Source: Methanosarcinales archaeon
Lineage (GTDB): Archaea > Halobacteriota > Methanosarcinia > Methanosarcinales > Methanogasteraceae
NCBI GenBank assembly: GCA_030666765.1
Contig: DAOUXE010000049.1
Coordinates: 1 to 7,186 of the forward strand
Direction of reading: 5' to 3'
Length of the DNA stretch: 7,186 nt
In this document: piece by piece, positions 1 through 7,126 of the stretch
Position numbering within the stretch: position 1 is the stretch's first letter
Layout of the letters: each line of letters begins with the position of its first letter
Translations under genes and position numbers: made by a program
The notes under the pieces: model-generated
What the model saw: only the letters and a program-made list of their open reading frames with translations
What the model was told of the DNA's origin: nothing
The model's database searches: none

Positions 1-2198
1 ACAGGTTCGAGCGGAAGGCGATCCCGGAAGAGTACCAGGGACGGGGCAAGCAGTATAGCCCCCATAACCAGCATTGCCTGTCCGCCATTTGTCGGAAGCG
101 TGTACAGAATTACCTTTTTGATATTATTGTAGACATGTCTCCCCTCTTCTACAGCAGATACGATCGTTGCGAAGTTATCATCGGCAAGGATCATGTCGGA
201 TGCTTCCTTGCTCACCTCGGTTCCTGTGATCCCCATCGCAATCCCGATGTCAGCGGCTTTGAGCGCGGGAGCATCATTGACACCATCGCCAGTGACCGCA
301 ACAACTTCTCCGTGCTTCTGCAGCGCCTTTACGATCCTGAACTTGTGTTCGGGCAGAGCCCGTGCATACACGGACACATCCTCAACCACAGCATAGAGTT
401 CATCATCGCTCATCCGCGACAGGTCATCCCCGGTGAGTGCATGCTCTGTATCGGTGCCGATTCTGAGTTTGCCTGCGATCGCTTTTGCAGTCTTTGCATG
501 ATCTCCTGTGACCATCACAACTCGTATCCCGGCACTCTTGCACATCCGCACCCCGTCTACAGACTCATCTCTTGGCGGATCGATCATACCCTCGATACCG
601 AGAAACGTCAAATCCACAAGATCGTTTCGATCGATCGATGTCCTGTCCGGAGGCACCACTTTGCACGCCATGGCAAGCAGCCGGAGCGCTTCCTCTGCCA
701 TCTCATCCGCCTTTTCAAGTATGGCGCCCCTATCAATCGGTTCGATGCTGCCGTCCACCATCCGGGTCCGGCACATCCCGATGACCTGCTCAGGCGATCC
801 CTTCACATAGACGATGCGCTCTCCGTTCATCTTGTGGAGTGTAGCCATGTACTGCCGCTCCGAATCAAACGGTATCTCATCCAGCCGCTGCGTCGATCCG
901 GCACCCTCTTCGATCTTTTCGATCTCTCCGATTCCTGCTTTCATCGCGGATACGAGGAGTGCGCCTTCGGTTGGATCTCCGATGACTGCCTGTCCATCCT
1001 CTCCGACTACCTTGGCGTTGTTGCAGAAATAACCCACCTTCAGCGTCTCGATCATCTCTTCACTCATCTGAGGCGGTGTAAACTCGCCTTCTGGTTTGTA
1101 TCCGACCCCACTTACCATGTAGTCTCTACCACCACTATATACCCGCGATACCGTCATCTGGTTCTTTGTGAGCGTGCCTGTCTTATCCGAGCAGATCACG
1201 GTTGTACATCCAAGAGTCTCTGCCGCAGGCAGTCGTTTTATAATCGAATCCTTGCGCGCCATTGCGGTGACGCCGAATGCCAGAGCCATGGTCACTACCG
1301 CAGGCAGCCCCTCTGGTATCGCAGCGACCGCCATGGACACAGACGCAATAAACGCATAGATCACCTCGTACCCGAACCATATCGCCAGTACAAAATTAAT
1401 AACTGTAATCGAGAGGATTGCAATGACGAGAAGTCTAGTAAAGTCCGCCAGTCTCCTCGTAAGTGGCGTTACTATCTTCTTTGTACCTTTTATCAGTTTT
1501 GCGATCCTTCCAATCTCAGTATGCTCACCTGTTCCGATAACAACTCCATGACCCACCCCTTTCGTCACAAACGTGCCACTGAATACCATGCATCTCTGAT
1601 CAGCAATCGTTCCCGATCCTGCAATCGGGTCGGTATGCTTGGCCACAGGCACGGATTCGCCTGTAATCGCTGCTTCATCCGCGCTCATGTTCTTCGTGTG
1701 GAAGAGTCGCATATCCGCAGGAACCTTGTCGCCGCCTTCAAGGATCACCACATCCCCAGGAACCAGTTCTAACGTCGGTATGACTGCCTCTCTGCCGTCC
1801 CGTACCACAGTGCATTCGGGCGTCATCATCTTCTCAAGCGCCTCGACCGATGCCTCGGCTTTTCCCTCCTGGATGTATCCGATGATCGTGTTTGCGATGA
1901 CCACAGCAACGATGACCGCGGTGTCCATCCCCATATCAGCACCCGCCCACAGACTGAGAGCGCTAGTTATTGCGGCAGAAGCGAGCAGGATATAGATTAA
2001 AGGGCTATTGAACTGCATCAAAAATCGGACAAGTGCGCTTCGTTTCTTAAATGTCAGCTCGTTGTACCCGTATTGCTTAAGTCTTGCTTTTGACTCCTTG
2101 GATGTGAGTCCGGACTCCCCTGACCCAATGGCTTCAAAGACCTGTTCCGCGGTCAGTCTATACCACGCGGTTTCGTTCGGTGATTTGGATTTGTTCAT
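1..2198 (-). CDS. P2-like cation-transporting P-type ATPase, 3' end cut by window edge
   Basis: Membrane pump that uses ATP hydrolysis, through a phospho-aspartate intermediate, to move cations. My translation gives 732 codons with no stop before the window edge. An N-terminal cation-ATPase domain (about 10-80) is followed by helices M1 (about 57-81) and M2 (92-111) and the actuator loop with TGES (179-182). M3 (256-274) and M4 follow, with PEGLP (295-299). The catalytic DKTGTLT has Asp338; then come GDPTEGA (407-413), KGSPE (466-470), GMIDPPR (537-543), TGDH (564-567), TGDGVNDAP (636-644) and M5 (about 698-724). PEGLP with these motifs points to the P2 (Ca2+/Na+/H+) type, not heavy-metal pumps. 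By my alignment, the M5 position of SERCA Glu771 is Gln707, so the ion is not assigned. The ATG at 2198 gives a family-typical N-terminus and overlaps the upstream ATPase stop as ATGA; no Shine-Dalgarno is seen, which suggests coupled re-initiation. M6-M10 are outside the window. Confidence 0.96.
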   Translation of the reverse strand, partial: MNKSKSPNETAWYRLTAEQVFEAIGSGESGLTSKESKARLKQYGYNELTFKKRSALVRFLMQFNSPLIYILLASAAITSALSLWAGADMGMDTAVIVAVVIANTIIGYIQEGKAEASVEALEKMMTPECTVVRDGREAVIPTLELVPGDVVILEGGDKVPADMRLFHTKNMSADEAAITGESVPVAKHTDPIAGSGTIADQRCMVFSGTFVTKGVGHGVVIGTGEHTEIGRIAKLIKGTKKIVTPLTRRLADFTRLLVIAILSITVINFVLAIWFGYEVIYAFIASVSMAVAAIPEGLPAVVTMALAFGVTAMARKDSIIKRLPAAETLGCTTVICSDKTGTLTKNQMTVSRVYSGGRDYMVSGVGYKPEGEFTPPQMSEEMIETLKVGYFCNNAKVVGEDGQAVIGDPTEGALLVSAMKAGIGEIEKIEEGAGSTQRLDEIPFDSERQYMATLHKMNGERIVYVKGSPEQVIGMCRTRMVDGSIEPIDRGAILEKADEMAEEALRLLAMACKVVPPDRTSIDRNDLVDLTFLGIEGMIDPPRDESVDGVRMCKSAGIRVVMVTGDHAKTAKAIAGKLRIGTDTEHALTGDDLSRMSDDELYAVVEDVSVYARALPEHKFRIVKALQKHGEVVAVTGDGVNDAPALKAADIGIAMGITGTEVSKEASDMILADDNFATIVSAVEEGRHVYNNIKKVILYTLPTNGGQAMLVMGAILLAPSLVLFRDRLPLEP

Positions 2199-3604
2199 CG
2201 TAATATATCTTCAAGTGTGTAAAGCAAAACGCCGTTCTTTTCTGCATACGTGTATGCCTTCTCTGTGAATCCTGATTTTGAGAAAACAGCAAAATATTCT
2301 TTTCTTTCGGAATTGTTCCAATTGACGAACCTGGATTTTTCAGCCAGTGTTTCAAGGACGTCAGCATCAGTCTTTCTATTCTTCCATTTGCACTCTGCAA
2401 AAAGAATCTCTTTTGTTGCATCGTTTAAGGCAACGATGTCTATTTCATATGTGTTCTTTCCTTTCGGCTTGCCCGGGATCTTCCCCCACATTCTACCGAC
2501 CCCGGTAAAACTAAATGGCGTTTTGGAGAGCGAGTTCAGTCTCACAAGGAATTCATAGAGTATGTTTTCGAAGCTTTTTCCAACATAAGAGTCAAAATCC
2601 CTTTTTATAACACTTATCACTTTATCTGGGTTTCCGGATTCTATCTCTGTTTTGTTTGGGTGTATGTACTTGAAATAAAACCTGAAAAAATTGTCTTTTA
2701 CAAAATATCGTGTCTTTTTGCTCTGTTCTTTCTCTGTTACCGGATGTTCTTTTCCTACAAGTTCGAGCTTCATCAGAGTGGTTAAATATTTCGGCAAATC
2801 TTTTTGTGCGATCTTTGAATAACCGGCAATTTCGACGATGTGGGTTTTGCCCATCGCAATAGCCTCAAATATAGAAAGATATAAATAATATGTTCTCAGT
2901 TCTTCTTTCAGCAGCGTCTCTGCTTCATCATACAAGAACTCCCCTTTTGTTAAAATGTGCTCCCTTATGTTTTCAAACACATCTTTATCTGCATCAAATT
3001 CGAGAATGTAAAGAGGAACTCCACCGATGACGCTGTAAAACTCAACAGCTCTTTCAGCACCGATCCCCTTGTGAAATTCCCACACATTGTGTAGCTTTAG
3101 CGGATCAAGCTTCCATTGTCCGGTCCGTCTCCCGTACAGCGGTGCTTTCTGTGAAAGCACACCTTCAACCATCATAGATATCGATGAACCGCAAAGGATC
3201 AACATAACATTCTCATCTTTTAGGTATTCATCCCATATAACCTGAAATACAGAAGATATTGTATTATCCCGCTCCATAAGGTAGGAAAATTCGTCTATGA
3301 CGATGACGACTCTTTCAGATGCGGAACGTTGGATTAAGTACCTGAAAAAGTCATAAAAATTCTCTGCTTTTGGAACGACATCACTTAATTGGTCTGCTGC
3401 TTTTTGCGCAAACCTTTCTACATTCAAGAGCGTCCCTCTCTTGTCTGCGAGAAAATAAAGCGAGTTTTTTTCTTTGCAAAACTGTTTTATCAATTCGGTT
3501 TTTCCAACTTGTCTCCTGCCGTAGATAACTACAAATTGGGCGCTGAAGTGCCCGAATTTCTTTTCTAGAAACTCGAGTTCTACTTTCCGGTCAATAAACC
3601 GCAT
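2195..3604 (-). CDS. Archaeal AAA/STAND-type ATPase with C-terminal DUF234 nuclease-like domain
   Basis: Member of the archaeal ATPase (ATPase_2) plus DUF234 family, 469 residues from this ATG, a usual length for the family. Visible features are Walker A GRRQVGKT (about 29-36), Walker B VVIVIDEF (about 99-106), a sensor-like LILCGSS (136-142), a GRRTGQW segment (158-164) and a winged-helix-like region (about 245-310). The C-terminal domain has EID (387-389) and ECK (404-406), preceded by Glu346 or Glu351. This resembles the D...ExK core of PD-(D/E)XK nucleases, but nuclease activity is inferred, and the biological role of the family is not established. The gene is AT-rich: 21 of 60 bases are G or C at 2881-2940 and 24 of 60 at 3421-3480, against 38 of 60 at 4081-4140 in the lipid reductase and 37 of 60 at 1261-1320 in the pump. 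That suggests horizontal acquisition. A GTG at 3607 directly precedes the chosen ATG and is an equally possible start. The stop overlaps the pump start by four bases. Confidence 0.93.
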   Translation of the reverse strand: MRFIDRKVELEFLEKKFGHFSAQFVVIYGRRQVGKTELIKQFCKEKNSLYFLADKRGTLLNVERFAQKAADQLSDVVPKAENFYDFFRYLIQRSASERVVIVIDEFSYLMERDNTISSVFQVIWDEYLKDENVMLILCGSSISMMVEGVLSQKAPLYGRRTGQWKLDPLKLHNVWEFHKGIGAERAVEFYSVIGGVPLYILEFDADKDVFENIREHILTKGEFLYDEAETLLKEELRTYYLYLSIFEAIAMGKTHIVEIAGYSKIAQKDLPKYLTTLMKLELVGKEHPVTEKEQSKKTRYFVKDNFFRFYFKYIHPNKTEIESGNPDKVISVIKRDFDSYVGKSFENILYEFLVRLNSLSKTPFSFTGVGRMWGKIPGKPKGKNTYEIDIVALNDATKEILFAECKWKNRKTDADVLETLAEKSRFVNWNNSERKEYFAVFSKSGFTEKAYTYAEKNGVLLYTLEDILR

Positions 3605-3607
3605 CAC

Positions 3608-3700
3608 AAAGATTATCTTTTATTTCCGAATATTTAAATATGCTGGTGGCGCGGCTGTCACTGCATGAATCGCAGCAAGACACTACCCCTCTCGCCTCGA
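3608..3700. other. Intergenic gap between the lipid reductase and the ATPase gene
   Basis: The gap holds the TATA box of the ATPase gene at its low-coordinate side. I see no T-rich archaeal terminator after the reductase stop. There is only a weak 4-base stem (CTGC/GCAG, 3661-3675), too small to call a terminator. Read-through from the reductase unit into the ATPase gene is therefore possible. Confidence 0.5.
3632..3639 (-). promoter_or_regulatory. TATA box for the ATPase-pump unit
   Basis: ATTTAAAT lies in an AT-rich stretch and is centred about 31 bases before the ATG at 3604 and 28 before the GTG at 3607. Archaeal transcription usually begins about 25-27 bases downstream of the TATA centre, so the transcript would start around 3608-3610 with almost no leader. 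The bases just before the start codons contain no GGAGG-like ribosome site, which fits leaderless translation. The box is self-complementary; the assigned direction rests on the downstream gene. Confidence 0.6.
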
Positions 3701-4888
3701 TCACATAAACATCTTCCTGAGACTCCAGAGCGTCTTCGGGTTCTTCTTTATCAGTGCGACCAGTAGTCCAAAGAGATCCATCGTGGCAAAATCAAGACCT
3801 TCGACAGAATGCGCAAGCTTGTTCAGGTCATCATCCGTAAGCGATACGAAACGATCCTTCACAGCAAGCGACCTGTTCAATCTCTTTCCGAAATCCTCCC
3901 TCCAGCCGGCATCGTATTCCTGCAATTTCTCCAAAGAGACGTCCCCCTCTACAATCGCACTGGCAGCGACGTCCCCTGCGATGCTCCCTGCATCCATCGC
4001 ATTGGCGATACCTCCACCAGTGAGCGGATCGACCTGATGCGCGGCATCGCCTACCAGCATCAAGCCGTTTGCGACCGTCTGTCCGATCGGTCCGGATGCT
4101 GGCTCGCCGCCGACCACGAGTTCGATGATCTTACCATCGGGGTAGCGAGTTCTGACAAAGTCCTGCAGTAGATCAATCGGACGTTTACCCTGGCCGCACG
4201 TATCGCCTCCGATCCCGATTCCAACATTCGCACACCGGTTGCCCTTCGGGAAGACCCATAGATATCCCGACGGCGCTACCGCACTTCCGAGATGGAATTC
4301 GCAACGATCCGGATCGACATCGATGTCCGCCACAAGGAACTGTGCGCAGGTATTGACGCTGGACGGCGAAAGCGTGGTATCAATACCTGCCCACCGTCCG
4401 ATCCTGGATTCGATGCCGTCAGCACCAATAACGATATCGGAACGGATCTCCGCTTCTTCGCAGCCGAAGTGCATCGCGGTGATGCCTTTCACATACCCGT
4501 CTTCCGTGATCAGTCCTGTTGCCCGCGTCTTGACCTGCACCTCCGCTCCGGCAATCGCCGCTGCATCGGCAAGCGCACGGTCGAAGAGTTTGCGTTCGAG
4601 CACATACCCGACTTCACTTCCTGAAACGTCCTCTGATAGTTCGACATCGGTGCCGTCCGGCGCAAATATCCGAGAACCCCTGACTTCGGCCGCAATCCAT
4701 CGCTCATCCGGTTCTATGTGCCTCTTGATCCTGGGTTTCGCAACACCCTCTGCACACCTGACTGGATCCCCGATCTCCTGGCGCTTCTCGATCATCAGCA
4801 CGTCGCATCCACGCATAGCCGCGGTCTTTGCAGTGACTGAGCCGGCAGGTCCTGCGCCAACAACGATGATGTCGTATTTATCCCTCAT
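3701..4888 (-). CDS. Archaeal geranylgeranyl reductase (digeranylgeranylglycerophospholipid reductase)
   Basis: FAD enzyme that saturates the double bonds of the geranylgeranyl chains of archaeal ether lipids, giving phytanyl chains at the membrane. It has 395 residues, normal for the family. An N-terminal Rossmann fold carries GAGPAG (11-16), with Glu34 at the end of the second strand as expected for ribose binding. The family-typical RCAEG is at 44-48, GADG at 155-158 and YLWVFPKG at 209-216. The second FAD motif is GDAAHQVDP (280-288), followed by TGGG. The ATG at 4888 is supported by a Shine-Dalgarno GAGGTG five bases upstream and by its ATGA overlap with the ferredoxin stop. In Methanosarcina acetivorans an adjacent ferredoxin is needed for full activity of the homologous reductase, so the same pairing here supports the lipid role. 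Paralogous reductases acting on other prenyl compounds exist, so the exact substrate is inferred. Confidence 0.93.
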   Translation of the reverse strand: MRDKYDIIVVGAGPAGSVTAKTAAMRGCDVLMIEKRQEIGDPVRCAEGVAKPRIKRHIEPDERWIAAEVRGSRIFAPDGTDVELSEDVSGSEVGYVLERKLFDRALADAAAIAGAEVQVKTRATGLITEDGYVKGITAMHFGCEEAEIRSDIVIGADGIESRIGRWAGIDTTLSPSSVNTCAQFLVADIDVDPDRCEFHLGSAVAPSGYLWVFPKGNRCANVGIGIGGDTCGQGKRPIDLLQDFVRTRYPDGKIIELVVGGEPASGPIGQTVANGLMLVGDAAHQVDPLTGGGIANAMDAGSIAGDVAASAIVEGDVSLEKLQEYDAGWREDFGKRLNRSLAVKDRFVSLTDDDLNKLAHSVEGLDFATMDLFGLLVALIKKNPKTLWSLRKMFM

Positions 4889-5055
4889 GTAAGCACCTCA
4901 ATAGCTCCGATCGGGCATACTCTGGCACATGCCCCGCATTCAGTGCAAGTATCTGCAATCTCGATCCACGTCTCTACAAGTTCGATCGCCCCGACCGGGC
5001 ATACCGAGACACATGCGCCACAGTATCCACATTTGTACCGATTAACGCTAATTAT
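4885..5055 (-). CDS. Small 2[4Fe-4S] ferredoxin with an apparent AUA start
   Basis: Bacterial-type ferredoxin of 56 residues with two complete cluster motifs, CGYCGACVSVCP (9-20) and CTECGACARVCP (37-48), each followed by the typical (V/I)GAIE. It is the probable electron donor of the reductase encoded next, whose start it overlaps as ATGA. The frame has no ATG, GTG, TTG or CTG between the upstream in-frame TGA at 5187-5185 and the first cluster cysteine at 5031. The next GTG is four codons from the end. A strong GGGAGGAG (5068-5061) stands seven bases before ATA at 5055 and ten before ATT at 5052. ATA is preferred because it makes a four-base ATAA overlap with the gatE stop, parallel to ATGA downstream. 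A sequencing error hiding an ATG is the main alternative. Automatic gene callers would be likely to miss this gene. Product identity is certain; the start is inferred. Confidence 0.9.
   Translation of the reverse strand: MISVNRYKCGYCGACVSVCPVGAIELVETWIEIADTCTECGACARVCPIGAIEVLT
4894..4899 (-). promoter_or_regulatory. Ribosome binding site of the geranylgeranyl reductase
   Basis: GAGGTG matches the archaeal 16S anti-Shine-Dalgarno and lies five bases before the ATG at 4888. It sits inside the last codons of the ferredoxin (Glu-Val), so the reductase site is embedded in the upstream gene. This fits coupled translation across the ATGA overlap. Confidence 0.7.
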
Positions 5056-6938
5056 GCTAACTCCTCCCTGATCTTTTCCGTAAGTATTCTGCTGATTAAT
5101 TTGCCATCCGCCTTGCCACGCAGGTTCTGCATCGCAATACCCATCAGCGGACCGACCGCACCCATTCCGCGTTCGCGGACAAAATCACTCCGATCCATAA
5201 CAATCCTTGCAATCGTATCCACAATCTCCACCTCATCCATGCCGACGATGCCGATGCTCTCTGCCACGTCCGCAACCGAGCTGCCTGGCTGATCTGCAAG
5301 TACACGCAATATCTCGATAATTCCTTCTTTCGCGATCGCATTATCTGCTACCAGACCGAACAGTTCTAAAAAGTGCCTATCCGAAAATTCCCCGATCCGG
5401 ATGCCATCTTTTCGGAGTTCGGTCAGGGTTGCGGTCAGTGTCCGTACCACGAGAGCAGCATCCACGCTAACCGACCCCATGACCGCGTCAAATACGGTCA
5501 GATGTCTGGAATACACAATCTTCCGTGCCAGATCCTCTGAAAGATTGTATTCCCTGACATAACGATCTTTTTTGTCAGATAGTAACTCAGGGACTAAAAT
5601 ATCCTCGATTCTGCCGGATATCGGAACCGGCGGAACGTCAGTCTCGGGATACATCCGTGCAGCACCAGGAAGCGGTCGTAGATATGCGCTGATACCATCA
5701 GGAAGCATCTTTCGAGTCTCCTCAGGAACTCCTATGAGTGCCTGCTCTGCTCTTTCGGAAACCGCCCCTATCGCAGCAGCTGCCCGATCGCGGAGATCGG
5801 CAACGATTGCCACGCAATCCTCTGCCTCTGCGCCCACGAAATCCCGGAGCGCGCCGACCTCGGCACCGGTGACCCCATAGGCAGGCAGCTCATCGGTGTG
5901 GAATATCCCACCAACACCTGCTTTCTTTGCCCGGTCCGAAAACTCAGATCCGAGACGGCGGTCTGGCTGGATCTCCGCTCCGACCAGCCCCCCAAATCCG
6001 CGAAGGTGTAGTGCGAGCACACATCCATTCTCAATTGCGCGCTTGATAACAGCGGACTTGGTATTCTCAAAGATATGCGTCACGTCCATAGTCTCGCCAA
6101 CAGTTGCACCCCTCTTCTTAAGTTCCTCCTTAATCTCAAGCAGTCTGACCTGACGGAGTGCTTCGTACATAACGATGGTCTCGATCAGGTCGAGTTCCTG
6201 GACTCCCTTGATCTCAACCCTTGCCCCCTCTGCTATTGAGATGTTCACATCCTGTCTGATCGTGCCGATCCCGCGCTTGACCGCACCGGTTGACCGAAGA
6301 ATCATCCCGATCTGCTCGGCAGTCTCTCTTGCGTGCGCAGGCGAGACGATGTCAGGCGCGGTGCCGATCTCAACTAACGGTATCCCAAGGCGGTCTAACG
6401 AGAAGACGACTGTATCCGCTTCTTCCCCTACCCGCTGGGCAGCGTCCTCTTCGAGGCAGAGCACATCCACGCCGACTTTACCTTCTGACGTCTCAAGGTA
6501 ACCATCGGTTGCGGCAAGCGATGTGCGCTGGAATCCGGCAGTGTTCGAGCCGTCGATCACGATCTTTCGCATGGTATGAAGCTCGTCGACTGGCTGCATG
6601 TGGAGGAGGCGGGTGATCATGAGTGTGATATCGATTGCGTCCTCATTTAATTCCCGAGGCGGCTCTTCATCGTTCTCGACAAGGCAGGTGCTCGGATATG
6701 CCTTGTACCTGAATTTGCGGATGACTTTCGCCTCTTCGAGTGCTGCCCGGTCGGTCTCACCCATCTCACTCTGCGTCGGTCGCAGGTACCTGTAAAACTC
6801 GTAATCCGATTCGCTTGTGTCTCTGAGCAGTGTCGGGCATCTGCAGAAGAGTTTATGTTCTGTGTTTAGTTGCTGGTGTATCTCCAGCCCGGCTTTCAGC
6901 CCGAGTGTTTCATAATCGAGATTCGGGGTGCTGGTCAT
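5052..6938 (-). CDS. gatE: Glutamyl-tRNA(Gln) amidotransferase subunit E
   Basis: With GatD, an asparaginase-like partner not in this window, GatE converts mischarged Glu-tRNA(Gln) to Gln-tRNA(Gln) in the cytosol. GatE binds the tRNA and activates the glutamate with ATP. The 628 residues are a normal length. The GatB/GatE core is clear: GLEIHQQL (about 17-24), LRPTQSEMGE (52-61), DEEPPREL (90-97), MRKIVIDGSN (123-132), LEEDAAQR (162-169), LDRLGIPLVEI (181-191), GTIRQDVNIS (225-234) and RVEIKGVQEL (240-249). An inserted AspRS-like GAD domain follows at about 290-390 and separates GatE from bacterial GatB. The helical and YqeY-like tail ends with PLMGIAMQNLRGKADG (597-612). The ATG at 6938 is chosen; a GTG at 6941 directly precedes it. 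A TATA box 27 bases upstream suggests a nearly leaderless transcript. The TAA stop overlaps the proposed AUA start of the ferredoxin. Confidence 0.97.
   Translation of the reverse strand: MTSTPNLDYETLGLKAGLEIHQQLNTEHKLFCRCPTLLRDTSESDYEFYRYLRPTQSEMGETDRAALEEAKVIRKFRYKAYPSTCLVENDEEPPRELNEDAIDITLMITRLLHMQPVDELHTMRKIVIDGSNTAGFQRTSLAATDGYLETSEGKVGVDVLCLEEDAAQRVGEEADTVVFSLDRLGIPLVEIGTAPDIVSPAHARETAEQIGMILRSTGAVKRGIGTIRQDVNISIAEGARVEIKGVQELDLIETIVMYEALRQVRLLEIKEELKKRGATVGETMDVTHIFENTKSAVIKRAIENGCVLALHLRGFGGLVGAEIQPDRRLGSEFSDRAKKAGVGGIFHTDELPAYGVTGAEVGALRDFVGAEAEDCVAIVADLRDRAAAAIGAVSERAEQALIGVPEETRKMLPDGISAYLRPLPGAARMYPETDVPPVPISGRIEDILVPELLSDKKDRYVREYNLSEDLARKIVYSRHLTVFDAVMGSVSVDAALVVRTLTATLTELRKDGIRIGEFSDRHFLELFGLVADNAIAKEGIIEILRVLADQPGSSVADVAESIGIVGMDEVEIVDTIARIVMDRSDFVRERGMGAVGPLMGIAMQNLRGKADGKLISRILTEKIREELA
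5061..5068 (-). promoter_or_regulatory. Ribosome binding site that points to the ferredoxin AUA start
   Basis: GGGAGGAG lies within the last sense codons of gatE. Its GGAGG core ends seven bases before ATA (5055-5053) and ten before ATT (5052-5050). No canonical start codon in the ferredoxin frame is near, so this site is the main evidence for where translation begins. Confidence 0.7.
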
Positions 6939-6961
6939 CACTCTTGAATGGATCGTTTTGG

Positions 6962-6969
6962 TATATATT
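6962..6969 (-). promoter_or_regulatory. TATA box for the gatE-ferredoxin-reductase unit
   Basis: AATATATA, read on the minus strand, is centred 27-28 bases before the ATG at 6938 and 24-25 before the GTG at 6941. Transcription would begin at or within a few bases of the start codon. No Shine-Dalgarno is seen between the box and the start, again fitting leaderless translation. Confidence 0.6.
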
Positions 6970-6988
6970 TGTTATCGCAAGCCGCATC

Positions 6989-7126
6989 TTAGGGACTCCC
7001 AACCAAATAGGATACATATCCACTCCAAAAAGTATGGTAAAACTCGATCCTATCCCCATTTTTAGTTATCTCCACGTTCTCGATTTCAACGTCTGGAATA
7101 TCCAGTTGTATCTCAAATGCTGCCAT
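6989..7126 (-). pseudogene. N-terminal remnant resembling an ISL3-family transposase
   Basis: A 45-codon frame starting ATG at 7126 and ending TAA at 6991-6989. Its first 30 residues include FEIQLDIPDVEI and VEITKNGDRI. From memory this resembles the start of archaeal ISL3-type transposases, where a (L/I)PDVE segment is followed by a strand ending near a T.C..CG zinc motif. Here the similarity stops after about residue 30, no zinc cysteines follow, and the frame ends 20 bases before the gatE TATA box, so the rest of the transposase is missing. The frame is open upstream to the window edge, so a longer N-terminus is possible. TATA-like stretches lie at 7155-7162 and 7178-7183. No terminal inverted repeat was recognised. 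It could instead be an unrelated small protein; a family search would decide. Confidence 0.45.

Noticed and set aside
622..641. GATCGATCGAT palindromic run, considered as an operator or recombination site
   Set aside because: It lies within the P-type ATPase coding sequence and encodes ordinary residues (Thr-Ser-Ile-Asp-Arg). GATC and CGAT words are common throughout this window.
135..1772. Long plus-strand open frame of 545 codons
   Set aside because: It is antisense to the P-type ATPase, whose minus-strand frame carries every family motif. The plus-strand translation is rich in His, Arg and Cys with no recognisable domain, as expected for the reverse of a biased coding sequence.
3661..3675. 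Small inverted repeat CTGC/GCAG after the reductase stop, considered as a terminator
   Set aside because: The stem is only four base pairs and is not followed by a T-rich stretch on the transcribed strand.
4239..4892. Plus-strand 217-codon frame
   Set aside because: It is antisense to the geranylgeranyl reductase and shows low-complexity Ser/Pro/Thr composition typical of shadow frames.
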